Notes: generated by a model not told the origin, from the sequence alone. DNA of 64,000 nt from Brevundimonas mediterranea (GCF_011064825.1 NZ_CP048751.1:1240001-1304000); one strand, 5' to 3'; numbered from the stretch's first letter, positions 17,375 to 27,045 are shown. Numbers and translations are program-made.

Positions 17375-18924
17375 GGAAGACGCCCGTGCGCAAGACCGTC
17401 GCCCTGGCCTGCGTCCTGCTGGCCGGCCTGGGGGCCGCCCCGGTCGCCGGCCTGGCCCAGACGCGCGCCGCCGTGTCCATGGGCGCCGCGCCGCAACTGA
17501 TCAATCTGCCGCGCGGGACGTCCTTCGCGGTCGATCTGCCGGCCGACGCCCGCGACGTGATCGTCGCCAATCCGCAGGTGGCCGAGGCCATGCTGCATTC
17601 GCCGCGCCGCATCACCGTGATCGGGATTGCGCCCGGCGAGACCGACGCCGTCTTTCTGGACGCCGCCGGCCGCACCATCCTGAGCCTGCGGGTACGGGTC
17701 GATGCGGGAACCAGCGCGCTGCAGGACACGCTCAGCCGGCTGGTTCCGGGCAGCCAGATCCGCGCCGAGGCGGTCAACGACAGCGTGATCCTGAGCGGGG
17801 TCGCCGATTCTCCGGCCCAGGCCGTCCAGGCCGCTCAGGTGGCCCGCGCCTTCGTGTCCGCGCCGGAAAAGGTGCTGAACATGATCAGCATCGCCGGATC
17901 CGATCAGGTGACCCTGAAGGTCCGGGTGGTCGAGGTCCAGCGCAGCGCCATCAAACAGTTGGGGTTCGACACCTCGGCTGTGGTCGGCCAACTGGGCAGC
18001 ACTCAGTGGCTGCTTGGAAACTCCGCCACCTGGGGAGTCAACGGCGGGCTGATCGGCGGCATCAGCGCGGGCTTGTCGCGCGATACGACCAAGAATTATC
18101 AGATGCAAAGGCCTTGCGTCGGCCCCGGCTGGACCCCAGGCGCGCTTTGCCCCGTCACGGTCAGAGGGCCAGACGACGCATCAAACTGGGATACGGCCCA
18201 ACCCGGCACGGGGCCAGGTTCGAATGATCTTAACAAGGGCAGCGCCACGGTTAAGGCGTTCGAGCGTGTCGGTCTGCTTAGGACGCTGGCCGAGCCGAAC
18301 CTGACCTCGGTTAACGGCGAAGCCGCCAGTTTCCTGGCCGGGGGCGAGTTCCCGATTCCGTCCGGTCGAGACCGCGACGGCAACATCACGGTCGTCTACA
18401 AACCTTACGGGGTGGCGCTCAGCTTCCGGCCGGTAGTCTTGGACGCGGGGCGTATCAGTCTTCAGGTCAAGGTCGAGGTGTCGGAGTTGACGTCTCAAGG
18501 CGGCCTGACAATCGGGGCAGGCACCACCTCGTCCGTCAGCCTGCCGGGGCTGTCGGTTCGCCGCAGCGAGAACACGGTCGAACTCTCGTCGGGCGGTTCC
18601 ATGATGATCGCCGGCCTGCTCCAGGAAAACACCCGTCAAGCCATCGACGCCTTGCCCGGCATGACCAATCTGCCGGTGCTGGGACAGTTGTTCCGCTCAC
18701 GCGATTACCTTAATGGCGAGACTGAGTTGGTCGTGATCGTCGAGCCCTATATCGTCAGCCCGACCTCGCCCGACCGGATGCAGACGCCGGCCGACGGCCT
18801 GCGTATCGCCAGCGACTCGCAGACCATCCTGTTTGGTCAGTTGAACCAGATCTATGGATCGCCCAGCCCAACCGCCCAATCGGGCGCCGTGTGGCAAGGG
18901 GCGGCCGGCTATGTGATCGAGTAG
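17371..18924 (+). CDS. cpaC: Tad pilus outer-membrane secretin
   Basis: Protein of 517 residues with a signal peptide (to about residue 30), a pilus N-domain (NLPRGTSFAVDLPADARD), a BON-like region and a C-terminal secretin domain. The latter has VNGEAASFLAGGEFPIP and NTVELSSGGSMMIAGLL. It forms the outer-membrane pore for the Flp pilus. Between about residues 205 and 285 is a locally lower-GC stretch, with two cysteines near residues 249 and 259, that looks like a lineage-specific insertion. Confidence 0.95.
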   Translation: MRKTPVRKTVALACVLLAGLGAAPVAGLAQTRAAVSMGAAPQLINLPRGTSFAVDLPADARDVIVANPQVAEAMLHSPRRITVIGIAPGETDAVFLDAAGRTILSLRVRVDAGTSALQDTLSRLVPGSQIRAEAVNDSVILSGVADSPAQAVQAAQVARAFVSAPEKVLNMISIAGSDQVTLKVRVVEVQRSAIKQLGFDTSAVVGQLGSTQWLLGNSATWGVNGGLIGGISAGLSRDTTKNYQMQRPCVGPGWTPGALCPVTVRGPDDASNWDTAQPGTGPGSNDLNKGSATVKAFERVGLLRTLAEPNLTSVNGEAASFLAGGEFPIPSGRDRDGNITVVYKPYGVALSFRPVVLDAGRISLQVKVEVSELTSQGGLTIGAGTTSSVSLPGLSVRRSENTVELSSGGSMMIAGLLQENTRQAIDALPGMTNLPVLGQLFRSRDYLNGETELVVIVEPYIVSPTSPDRMQTPADGLRIASDSQTILFGQLNQIYGSPSPTAQSGAVWQGAAGYVIE

Positions 18925-18928
18925 GCGC

Positions 18929-19618
18929 ATGATCCGAACCTCAAGAACGCGCGTTCTGTCCCTAATCCTTTCCGGATCGGTCCTGGGGCTGGCTAGCTGT
19001 GTGGGCGGCCCGGCCAGTCTGGGCGGCCCGCCGCCTCTGACCCCGACCTCGCGCTATTCGCTTCAGGTCGAGACCGGTCTGGACCGTATCGCCCTGGCCG
19101 TCCACGAACAGGGACTGTCGGCCAATCAGCACGCGGCTCTGCGCGACCTGGCCCAGCGGTTCGCCGCCGCCGGGGCGGGCGTCATCGTGATCGAGGCCCC
19201 GGCCGGAGAAGACTCGGTGGCCGCCAAGACAGCCTTCGACACGCGCGCCGCCCTGGCGCAGATCGGCCTGGATCCGAACCGTCTTCGCGTCGTCAGCTAT
19301 GCGGGGCCTGACCCCCGCGCGCCGGTTCTGGTCGGGTTCGAAACGGTCCAGGCCGCCGTGCCGCGCTGCGGCGCGGCGTGGGGTAATCTGAGCCGGACCG
19401 GAGACAATATGTCCGGTTCGAACTTCGGCTGCGCCGTCACTGCCAATCTGGCCGCCCAGATCGCCGATCCGCGCGACATCGCGGCGCCCCGCGCCCTGAC
19501 GCCCCCCGAGGCGGGCCGGCGTTCGGTGGTCTTCGATCGCTATCGCCAAGGTCTGCCGACCGCCGCCCCGCAGGAACAAATGGTGCAGCGTTCACGTGTC
19601 TCGACGGCTGTGGAATAG
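18929..19618 (+). CDS. cpaD: Pilus assembly lipoprotein CpaD
   Basis: Protein of 229 residues with a lipoprotein signal ending in the lipobox LASC. The conserved C-terminal region NFGCAVTANLAAQIADPRD is the CpaD signature. It is the secretin pilotin-like partner that helps CpaC reach and assemble in the outer membrane. It starts five bases after the cpaC stop. Confidence 0.93.
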   Translation: MIRTSRTRVLSLILSGSVLGLASCVGGPASLGGPPPLTPTSRYSLQVETGLDRIALAVHEQGLSANQHAALRDLAQRFAAAGAGVIVIEAPAGEDSVAAKTAFDTRAALAQIGLDPNRLRVVSYAGPDPRAPVLVGFETVQAAVPRCGAAWGNLSRTGDNMSGSNFGCAVTANLAAQIADPRDIAAPRALTPPEAGRRSVVFDRYRQGLPTAAPQEQMVQRSRVSTAVE

Positions 19619-19628
19619 GCCGTTGACC

Positions 19629-21191
19629 ATGTCCGCCCCTCACCCTCTCGAACCTTTCGACGACGGCTTCGACGTCGATATGGACTTCTCCGAGGCAGCC
19701 GCCGCTTTTCCGGGCGACTCCGGGCGCTCCCCCTTGCAGTTCACCCCGCCGGCCTCTGCGGCTCAGCCCGTGATGCAGGCGCCGACCCAGAACACGAGCG
19801 CCCCCGGCTTCAATCCTGTCGGCGACCTGCTGGCACAGGCGCAATCGACTCTGGCGCCGACGACGGACGCGGGTCCTGCCCCGTCCAGTGCGGTCCCGTC
19901 CGCCCTGGCGCCTTCTGGCCTGGCTCCCGCCGGTCTCGCCGCCGTCGGATCCATCGGCGAAGTGTCGGTGCCGCGGATCGCCATCCATGTCTTCGCCGAA
20001 CGCCAGGACACCCTGGCGGCGGCCGAGCGCGCCGCCCAGGACCGACGCCTGTCGCGCGCCACCACCCAGATCCGCATCGGCGGGATCATGGCCGCCGTCG
20101 AGACCTATCAGCACGAACCGACCCCGCCGCTGATCATCGTCGAATGTCTGAAGGACCCTCAGACCCTGCTGTGGGAAGTGGATCAGCTGGCCGAGGTCTG
20201 CGACGCCGGCACCAAGGTCGTCGTCGTGGGGCCGACCAACGACATCCTGCTGTTCCGCGAACTGATGCGTCGCGGGGTCAGCGAATATCTGGTGGGCCCG
20301 CTCCAGCCCCTGCAACTGATCGCGGCCATCGGCGGCCTGTTCAACGATCCGGCGCAACCGTTTGTCGGCCGGTCCATCGCCTTTGTCGGCGCGCGGGGCG
20401 GGGCCGGAGCCTCGGCCGTGGCGCACAACACCGCCTATGCGATCTCGGAGCGGATCGGGGCCAATACGGTCATCGTCGACTATGACCTGCCGTTCGGCAC
20501 CGCCGGCCTGGACTTCAACCAGGATCCGCTGAGCGGCGTCGCCGACGCCCTGGGCCAGCCGGACCGGCTGGATTCGACCCTGCTGGACCGGATGATGGTC
20601 CGCTGCACCGACAAGCTCAGCCTGTTCGCGGCGCCCGCCACCCTGGACACCGACTGGGACATCTCGACCGAGGCCTTCGAGGAGGTGACGACGCGCATCC
20701 GCTCGACCGCGCCCTTCGTGGTCCTGGACCTGCCGCACCTTTGGTCGCCGTGGATGCGCCGCACCCTGATCAGCGCCGACGAGGTGGTGATCGTGGCGAC
20801 GCCGGACCTGGCGGCCCTGCGCAACGCCAAGAACATGATGGACCTGATCCGTTCGGGCCGCCCGAACGACGCCCCGCCGCGCCTGGTGCTGAATCAGGTC
20901 GGGGTGCCCGGTCGTCCCGAGATCCCGGCCAAGGATTTCGGCGCCGCCCTGGGCGTTCATCCCAGCCTGATCATCCCCTTCGACGCCAAGACCTTCGGCG
21001 CCGCCGCCAACAACGGCCAGATGATCCTGGACGCCGGCGCCAAGACCAAGGCGGCCGAGGCCTTCCAGACCCTGGCCCAGATCGTGTCGCGTCGGGAAAT
21101 CCCCGTCATCGCCGGACCCAAGGCCAAGCCCGGAAAGGCGGCTTCGACCGAGTCGAAATCCCTGTTCGCCTCCATGTTCAAGAAGCGCTGA
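19629..21191 (+). CDS. cpaE: Pilus localization ATPase CpaE
   Basis: Protein of 520 residues. After a disordered start, a receiver-like domain (about 115-240) precedes a ParA/MinD-type ATPase domain. The P-loop GARGGAGASAVAHN starts at G254 and lacks the usual invariant Walker lysines, a variation known in CpaE/TadZ proteins. CpaE targets the pilus machine to the pole and needs PodJ for placement in Caulobacter; podJ is also in this window. The ATG at 19629 is chosen, ten bases after the cpaD stop. Confidence 0.93.
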   Translation: MSAPHPLEPFDDGFDVDMDFSEAAAAFPGDSGRSPLQFTPPASAAQPVMQAPTQNTSAPGFNPVGDLLAQAQSTLAPTTDAGPAPSSAVPSALAPSGLAPAGLAAVGSIGEVSVPRIAIHVFAERQDTLAAAERAAQDRRLSRATTQIRIGGIMAAVETYQHEPTPPLIIVECLKDPQTLLWEVDQLAEVCDAGTKVVVVGPTNDILLFRELMRRGVSEYLVGPLQPLQLIAAIGGLFNDPAQPFVGRSIAFVGARGGAGASAVAHNTAYAISERIGANTVIVDYDLPFGTAGLDFNQDPLSGVADALGQPDRLDSTLLDRMMVRCTDKLSLFAAPATLDTDWDISTEAFEEVTTRIRSTAPFVVLDLPHLWSPWMRRTLISADEVVIVATPDLAALRNAKNMMDLIRSGRPNDAPPRLVLNQVGVPGRPEIPAKDFGAALGVHPSLIIPFDAKTFGAAANNGQMILDAGAKTKAAEAFQTLAQIVSRREIPVIAGPKAKPGKAASTESKSLFASMFKKR

Positions 21192-21194
21192 CGG

Positions 21195-22841
21195 GTGTTC
21201 GGCAAGCGCACAGGTCAGCCCGGCGTCGTTCCGGCTCCGATGCGTCCCGCCCCTGCGGGCGTCGCCGGCGCCGCGCCCGAGTTCGCCCCGCGACAGCCCG
21301 CGCCGGGCGTCCAGACCGAGGCCTTCGCCTTCGGCGGCGCGGCCGACCTCGAGCCCGCTGTCGAGGCCCTCGCCCCGGCCGCTTCGGGGCAGGCCCAGGC
21401 CCAGCCGGCCGCCAAGGCTGACCGCCTTGACGCCCTCGCGTCCCGCCCGACCCCCGAGGCCGCGGCCCCCGCCGCGCCGGGCGGCAAGCCCGCGCCCGGT
21501 CCCAAGGCCACGGCCGGGTTCGAACAACTGAAGAAGGCCCAGGCGGTCGCCGAGATCGTCCGGGAACAGAGCGACTATTATCACGCCACGAAGACCACCA
21601 TCTTCAATGCGTTGATGAACACCATCGACCTGGCCCAGCTGGCCCAGCTGGACACCAAGGCGGCGTCGGAAGAGATCCGCGACATCGTCGCCGAACTGGT
21701 GGCGATCAAGAACGTCTCCATGTCGGTCGCCGAGCAGGAGCATCTGGTCCAGGACATCGTCAACGACGTCCTGGGCTACGGCCCGCTGGAGCCGCTGCTG
21801 GCCCGCGACGACATCGCCGACATCATGGTCAACGGCGCCGGCCGGGTTTTCATCGAGGTCGGGGGCAAGGTCCAGCTGACCAATGTGCGCTTCCGCGACA
21901 ACGCCCAGCTGATGAACATCTGCCAGCGGATCGTGTCCCAGGTCGGCCGCCGCGTGGACGAGTCGAGCCCGATCTGCGACGCCCGCCTGCCGGACGGTTC
22001 GCGCGTCAACGTCATCGCCCCGCCGCTGGCGCTGGACGGGCCGACGCTGACGATCCGGAAGTTCAAGAAGGACAAGCTGACGATGAAGAATCTGGTGGAG
22101 TACGCCTCCATCAGTCCCGAGGGCGCACGCGTCCTGGGCGTCATCGGCGCCTCGCGATGCAATCTGGTGATTTCGGGCGGCACGGGCTCGGGCAAGACGA
22201 CCTTGCTGAACACCCTGACGGCCTTCATCGACCCCACCGAACGGGTCATCACCTGCGAGGACGCGGCCGAACTGCAGCTGCAGCAGCCGCATGTGGTGCG
22301 TCTGGAGACGCGCCCGCCGAACCTCGAAGGCCAGGGCATGATCACCATGCGCGACCTGGTGAAGAACTGCCTGCGGATGCGTCCCGAACGGATCATCGTC
22401 GGCGAGGTGCGCGGACCCGAGGCCTTCGACCTGCTCCAGGCCATGAACACCGGCCACGACGGCTCCATGGGCACGCTGCACGCCAACTCCCCGCGCGAGG
22501 CCATCAGCCGGATGGAATCGATGATCACCATGGGCGGCTACGGCCTGCCGTCCAGGACCATCCGCGAGATGATCGTCGGCTCGGTCGACGTCATCATCCA
22601 GGCGGCGCGTCTGCGCGACGGCTCGCGCCGCATCACCCACATCACCGAGGTCGTCGGCCTGGAAGGCGATGTGATCGTCACCCAGGACCTGTTCGTCTAC
22701 GACATCACCGGCGAGGACGAGAACGGCAAGATCATCGGCCGTCACCGGTCGACCGGCATCGCCCGTCCCCGCTTCTGGGACCGCGCCCGCTATTACGGCC
22801 TGGAGCGCGAACTGGCGGACGCCCTGGACGCGGCGGAGTAG
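21195..22841 (+). CDS. cpaF: Tad pilus assembly/retraction ATPase
   Basis: Secretion ATPase of 548 residues (GTG start), type II/IV family. A proline/alanine-rich N-terminal stretch (to about residue 105) comes before the conserved core. The Walker A motif SGGTGSGKTTLLN has its lysine at K334, followed by the Asp box and Walker B region (MRPERIIVGEVRGPEAFD) and the His box GSMGTLHANSP. It powers pilus extension and, in Caulobacter, retraction. Four bases separate it from tadB. Confidence 0.96.
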   Translation: MFGKRTGQPGVVPAPMRPAPAGVAGAAPEFAPRQPAPGVQTEAFAFGGAADLEPAVEALAPAASGQAQAQPAAKADRLDALASRPTPEAAAPAAPGGKPAPGPKATAGFEQLKKAQAVAEIVREQSDYYHATKTTIFNALMNTIDLAQLAQLDTKAASEEIRDIVAELVAIKNVSMSVAEQEHLVQDIVNDVLGYGPLEPLLARDDIADIMVNGAGRVFIEVGGKVQLTNVRFRDNAQLMNICQRIVSQVGRRVDESSPICDARLPDGSRVNVIAPPLALDGPTLTIRKFKKDKLTMKNLVEYASISPEGARVLGVIGASRCNLVISGGTGSGKTTLLNTLTAFIDPTERVITCEDAAELQLQQPHVVRLETRPPNLEGQGMITMRDLVKNCLRMRPERIIVGEVRGPEAFDLLQAMNTGHDGSMGTLHANSPREAISRMESMITMGGYGLPSRTIREMIVGSVDVIIQAARLRDGSRRITHITEVVGLEGDVIVTQDLFVYDITGEDENGKIIGRHRSTGIARPRFWDRARYYGLERELADALDAAE

Positions 22842-22845
22842 GGAC

Positions 22846-23826
22846 ATGTTGCCGATCCTCGCCGCCGTTCTGGCCTTCATCACCATCGGCGGCCTGGGCT
22901 GGGTCTTCGTCGGCGGCGACGATTCGTCCGGCCAGGCGGTCAAACGGGCGCAGAACCTGGGCGAGGGAAAGCGCAACGCCGCCAAGGCGCGCAAGGCTGC
23001 GGCCGCCGCCAATACGCCCGAGGCGCGCCGCAAGCAGATCATGGTCCAGCTCCAGGAAGCCGAGCGCCGCGAGCGCAAGGCGCGCGCCAATATGGCGGCC
23101 AAGCTGAAACAGGCCGGACTGACGATCAGCGTCCGCACCTTCTACATCGTCAGCGGCGGGGTGGGCCTGATCGCCGCCGTCGCCGCCCTGGCCTTCGGCC
23201 TGCATGTCCTGATCGTTCTCGGCCTCGCGATCGTCGTCGGCCTGGGCCTGCCGCGCTGGATCGTCGGCTTCCTGGCCAAGGCGCGGATGAAGAAATTCTC
23301 GCTGGAGTTTCCCAATGCGGTGGACGTCATCGTTCGCGGCATCAAGTCGGGCCTGCCGGTCCACGAATGTTTCAAGATCATCGCCCGCGAAAGCCCCGCT
23401 CCCCTCGGCCCGGCGTTCAAGAAGCTCGTGGAGGCCCTGGGCGTCGGCATGACCCTGGAACAGGCGCTGGACAAGATGTTCGAACAGATGCCGACCCCGG
23501 AACTGAGGTTCTTCACCATCGTCATCGCCATCCAGCAGAAGACGGGCGGCAATCTGGCCGAGGCGCTCAGCAATCTGTCGACCGTGTTGCGCGCGCGCCG
23601 GATGATGCGCGAGAAGGTCAAGGCCCTGTCTTCGGAAGCCCTGGCGTCCGCAGGCATCATCGCCTCCCTGCCGCCGGCCGTCATGACGATGGTGATGTTC
23701 ACCAGCCCCGGCTACATGATGGCCCTGTTCACCGACATCCGCGGCAACGCGCTGCTGCTCCTGGCGGGCGCACTGATGGGGACGGGGATCTTCGTCATGA
23801 AGCGCATGATCTCGTTCAAGATCTGA
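22846..23826 (+). CDS. tadB: Tad inner-membrane platform protein TadB/CpaG
   Basis: Protein of 326 residues with two N-terminal helices, a cytosolic T2SF/GspF domain (NAVDVIVRGIKSGLPVHECF and TGGNLAEALSNLS), and two C-terminal helices. Together with TadC it forms the platform that couples the CpaF ATPase to pilin polymerization. It starts four bases after cpaF. A basic, Ala-rich linker of about residues 30-90 is longer than in many homologues. Confidence 0.94.
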   Translation: MLPILAAVLAFITIGGLGWVFVGGDDSSGQAVKRAQNLGEGKRNAAKARKAAAAANTPEARRKQIMVQLQEAERRERKARANMAAKLKQAGLTISVRTFYIVSGGVGLIAAVAALAFGLHVLIVLGLAIVVGLGLPRWIVGFLAKARMKKFSLEFPNAVDVIVRGIKSGLPVHECFKIIARESPAPLGPAFKKLVEALGVGMTLEQALDKMFEQMPTPELRFFTIVIAIQQKTGGNLAEALSNLSTVLRARRMMREKVKALSSEALASAGIIASLPPAVMTMVMFTSPGYMMALFTDIRGNALLLLAGALMGTGIFVMKRMISFKI

Positions 23827-23836
23827 GGTCGGGACC

Positions 23837-24817
23837 GTGGACGCCTTCATTCGCTTCATCACCGACCCGCAGAACCTGCTCAGCCTCGGCGTGGGCGTGC
23901 TCGTCTTCGCCACCGTCCTGACCCTGCTGTCGTCGATGACGGGCGGGGTGAAGCTGGACCAGCGGATGAAGGCGGTGTCGGAACGCCGCGACGAACTCAA
24001 GCGCCGCTCCCGGGCCGCCATCCACACGGGGCCGGGCGGATTGCGCCACACGGACGATGAGGGGTTCAAGAAGCGGGTCGTGGACCGGCTGAACCTGACC
24101 AAGCTGCTGGAGGATCCCAAGGTCGCCGACCAGATGGCCCAGGCCGGCTATCGCGGCCCGCGCCCCCTGACCACCTTCTACTTCTTCCGCTTCGCCTCGC
24201 CCTTCATCTTCCTGATGGTGGTCGCCTTCTACATGTTCGTGATCAAGGTCGTGGACTGGCCCACGATGCAGAAGATCACCGCCTGCGTGGCCGCCGCCGT
24301 CGCGGGCTTCTATGCGCCCAACCTGTTTCTGACCAATCGGATCACCAAGCGCCGCACCTCGATCATGCAGGCCTTCCCCGACGCCCTCGACCTGTTGCTG
24401 ATCTGCGTCGAGGCAGGGATGTCGATCGAGGCGGCGATCGCCAAGGTCAGCCAGGAGATCGGCACATCGTCCATCGAACTGGCCGAGGAGCTGTCCCTGC
24501 TGTCCGCCGAACTCAGCTATCTGCCGGACCGGCGCATGGCCTACGAGAACCTGGGGAAGCGAACCAACCATCCCGGCGTCAAATCCGTCGCCGTCGCCAT
24601 GACCCAGGCCGAGACCTACGGCACGCCCCTGTCCTCGGCCCTGCGGGTGATGGCCAAGGAAAACCGCGACCTGCGGCTGTCGGCGGCGGAGAAGAAGGCC
24701 GCCGCCCTGCCGGCTCAGCTGACCGTGCCGATGATCCTGTTCTTCCTGCCGGTCCTGTTCATCGTCATCCTGGGCCCGGCGATCCTGAACATCATGGACA
24801 CGATGGCCAAGGGCTGA
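23837..24817 (+). CDS. tadC: Tad inner-membrane platform protein TadC/CpaH
   Basis: Protein of 326 residues with a GspF-type domain (FPDALDLLLICVEAGMSIEAA) and about four membrane helices. It is the second half of the Tad platform. GTG start at 23837, ten bases after tadB. It is the last pilus gene of this run. No TadD (TPR) or TadG (von Willebrand-like) homologue follows, so those would be elsewhere in the genome or absent. Confidence 0.93.
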   Translation: MDAFIRFITDPQNLLSLGVGVLVFATVLTLLSSMTGGVKLDQRMKAVSERRDELKRRSRAAIHTGPGGLRHTDDEGFKKRVVDRLNLTKLLEDPKVADQMAQAGYRGPRPLTTFYFFRFASPFIFLMVVAFYMFVIKVVDWPTMQKITACVAAAVAGFYAPNLFLTNRITKRRTSIMQAFPDALDLLLICVEAGMSIEAAIAKVSQEIGTSSIELAEELSLLSAELSYLPDRRMAYENLGKRTNHPGVKSVAVAMTQAETYGTPLSSALRVMAKENRDLRLSAAEKKAAALPAQLTVPMILFFLPVLFIVILGPAILNIMDTMAKG

Positions 24818-24829
24818 TCCGGCGGCGCT

Positions 24830-25261
24830 TCAGGCCTCGGCTGCGGCCTTGAGATTGTCGACGATGGCCTGATGCGCGTCGCGCAGGGCGATCCGGTGCT
24901 TGTCGTGGAACAGCTCGCCCCTCAGCCCCGCGAACTTGTGCGCCGACGAAACGATGCAGCTGCCCTTTTCCAGCTCCTCGATGTCGATGTAGCGCAGGGT
25001 GCGGAACAGGAAGCCCCGGTTCTCGGTCCAGACCAGCCGCACATAGGGCCGCCAGTCGGCGATGCGGGCCACGACCGCGCGCTCCGGCTGACCGGGAAAG
25101 GCCTCGGTCAGGGTCAACTGGCCGCCGAAGGCGATGGCGCCCGAGACCTCGGTCTCGTGCGGATTCCATTCGTTCCAGCGCGACAGGTCGGAGACCAGCT
25201 CCCAGATCCGGTCGGAGGTCGCCCGCACGCCGGCGCGTTTCTCGATCTTGGTGTCGTCCAT
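24830..25261 (-). CDS. SRPBCC (START-like/polyketide cyclase) protein
   Basis: Protein of 143 residues, starting MDDTKIEKRAGVRATSD. The hydrophobic-ligand fold is recognizable from the N-terminal RIWELVSDLSRWNEWNP and a long C-terminal helix. The ligand is unknown. The start at 25261 was chosen because further upstream the frame only mirrors the ferredoxin gene. The gene lies just after tadC in convergent orientation and 41 bases after the ferredoxin gene on the same strand. Confidence 0.8.
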   Translation of the reverse strand: MDDTKIEKRAGVRATSDRIWELVSDLSRWNEWNPHETEVSGAIAFGGQLTLTEAFPGQPERAVVARIADWRPYVRLVWTENRGFLFRTLRYIDIEELEKGSCIVSSAHKFAGLRGELFHDKHRIALRDAHQAIVDNLKAAAEA

Positions 25262-25302
25262 GCCGCCGATCTGGCACGACTGGGCGGCGGAAGAAAGACG
25301 TC

Positions 25303-25653
25303 TCAGTCGGGCGTGACCACCTTCAGCCGCCGCCCGTCGTCCAGCCCCAGCCGCGTCTTGACCTCGAACAGGTCGGCGCCGGCCGGGATGATCAGCAGTT
25401 TCTTGGGATGGGCGGCGTTGACCGCCACCACCCCGCCCTTGGGGCAGATGTCGAAACAGTCGGTCCCCGCCACCGTCAGCTCGCCCTTGCGCCCCTTCTT
25501 GCCCTTCTTCAGGTGCAGATATTTGCGCAGGGCCTTCTTCAGCGTCAGATCGCCGTCCGGCCCGAAGCCGCCGTCCAGCTTCTTGGAGCATTTGCGGCAC
25601 ACCAGCACGACGTCGCGCCACTCGGTCGTCGTGCTCTTGATCGGCTTGGCCAT
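25303..25653 (-). CDS. Thioredoxin-like [2Fe-2S] ferredoxin domain protein
   Basis: Protein of 116 residues. Cluster-binding cysteines are seen as CRKC near the start and CFDIC with a preceding GTD later, the spacing of (2Fe-2S) thioredoxin-like ferredoxins. A long basic loop (KKGKKGRKG) is unusual. It probably acts in electron transfer or Fe-S sensing, but no redox partner is adjacent. ATG at 25653. It lies upstream of the SRPBCC gene and may be in one transcript with it. Confidence 0.78.
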   Translation of the reverse strand: MAKPIKSTTTEWRDVVLVCRKCSKKLDGGFGPDGDLTLKKALRKYLHLKKGKKGRKGELTVAGTDCFDICPKGGVVAVNAAHPKKLLIIPAGADLFEVKTRLGLDDGRRLKVVTPD

Positions 25654-25740
25654 GATTCGAGTTTCGCCGAGCGAGGATCGTTGCACAAGCGGCCCCGGCG
25701 CCCTCATCCTGCGGCTTCTCCGATTTTACGGGATATCCAC

Positions 25741-27045
25741 ATGCATCGCCTGTTCGCCGTCTCCACCCTGGCGCTGCTGCTCGCGGCCGGTTCCACCCAG
25801 GCCCAGGCCGTCGATGCGGCCAGCGTGGACGCCGCCGTCCAGCGCGTGACGCCCCAGGTGGTCGACTGGCGCCGCGACTTCCACCAGCATCCCGAATTGG
25901 GCTTCGCCGAGACCCGCTCGGCCGCGGTCATCGCCGATCACCTGCGGTCCCTTGGGCTGGAGGTCCGCACCGGGGTCGGCAAGACCGGCGTCATAGGCGT
26001 CCTGCGCGGCGCCCGTCCCGGCCGGGTCGTGGCCCTGCGCGCCGACATGGACGCCCTGCCGGTGCAGGAGGCGACAGGCCTGGCCTTCGCCTCCACCGCC
26101 ACCGGCACATACATGGGCAATACGGTTCCCGTGGCCCACGCCTGCGGCCACGACATGCACATGGCGATGTTGATGGGCGCGGCCGAAGTCCTGGCCGGAA
26201 TGAAGGACCAGATCGCCGGCACGGTGGTCTTCGTCTTCCAGCCGGCGGAAGAAGGCGCCCCTCCCGGCGAGCCCAAGGGCGGCGCCGCCCTGATGATCGC
26301 CGAGGGCGCGCTGAACGATCCCAAGCCCGAGGCCATCTTCGGCCTGCACGTCGTGCCCGGCCGTCCGGGCAGCGTCTTCTACCGCCCCGAGGGCTTCATG
26401 GCCGCCTCCGACCGGGTCGATATCGTGCTGAGGGGCAAACAGACCCACGGCGCCTGGCCCTGGCGCGGCGTGGACGTGATCGCGGTGGCCGGTCAGGTGA
26501 TCGAGACGGTCAACACCCTGACCGCCCGCACGGTCGATCCGACCACCACCCCGACGGTCTTCACCATCGCCACCGTGGACGCCGGCGTCCGCTATAATAT
26601 CATCCCCGACAGCGCGACCCTGTCGGGCACCCTGCGCACCTTCGACGTCGCCCAGCGCGACGCCCTGGTCGCCCGCGCCGAGACCGCCATCGACCACGTC
26701 GCCGCCGCCTATGGCGCCACCGCCGAGTTCGGCGTCAGACAGAACGCCGCCCTGGTCTTCAACGACCCCGGCCTGTCCGCCTGGCTGGCCCCGGTCCTGA
26801 CCGAGGCGGCCGGCGCTGGCAACGTCAACCCCGCCACGCCCCCGACCACGGTGGCCGAGGACTTCAGCTATTTCCAGCAGGCCATCCCCGGCGTCTTCTA
26901 CCACCTGGGAGCCAGTCCCGACGGCGTGGACCCCGCCCAGTCCGCGCCGAACCATTCGCCGGAGTTCTCACCGAACGAGAAGGTCCTGCCGCTGGGGGTG
27001 AAGACGCACGTACTGACGGCGCTGCGGTTTTTGGAGCGCAGGTAA
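25741..27045 (+). CDS. Exported M20 family amidohydrolase
   Basis: Metallohydrolase of 434 residues with a signal peptide (about 1-22, ending TQAQA). Family features: FHQHPELGFAETRS at the N-terminus, RADMDALPVQE, HACGHDMHMAMLMGAA and QPAEEGAPPGEP with metal ligands, and a small dimerization domain. Such enzymes cleave N-acyl amino acids or hippurate-like substrates; being exported, it likely acts in the periplasm. It stands alone with its own promoter region. Confidence 0.9.
   Translation: MHRLFAVSTLALLLAAGSTQAQAVDAASVDAAVQRVTPQVVDWRRDFHQHPELGFAETRSAAVIADHLRSLGLEVRTGVGKTGVIGVLRGARPGRVVALRADMDALPVQEATGLAFASTATGTYMGNTVPVAHACGHDMHMAMLMGAAEVLAGMKDQIAGTVVFVFQPAEEGAPPGEPKGGAALMIAEGALNDPKPEAIFGLHVVPGRPGSVFYRPEGFMAASDRVDIVLRGKQTHGAWPWRGVDVIAVAGQVIETVNTLTARTVDPTTTPTVFTIATVDAGVRYNIIPDSATLSGTLRTFDVAQRDALVARAETAIDHVAAAYGATAEFGVRQNAALVFNDPGLSAWLAPVLTEAAGAGNVNPATPPTTVAEDFSYFQQAIPGVFYHLGASPDGVDPAQSAPNHSPEFSPNEKVLPLGVKTHVLTALRFLERR

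Noticed and set aside
19437..23138. Open frame of 1233 codons on the minus strand opposite cpaD-cpaF
   Set aside because: It crosses several real genes on the plus strand and is rich in Arg, His, Gln and Gly without any motif.
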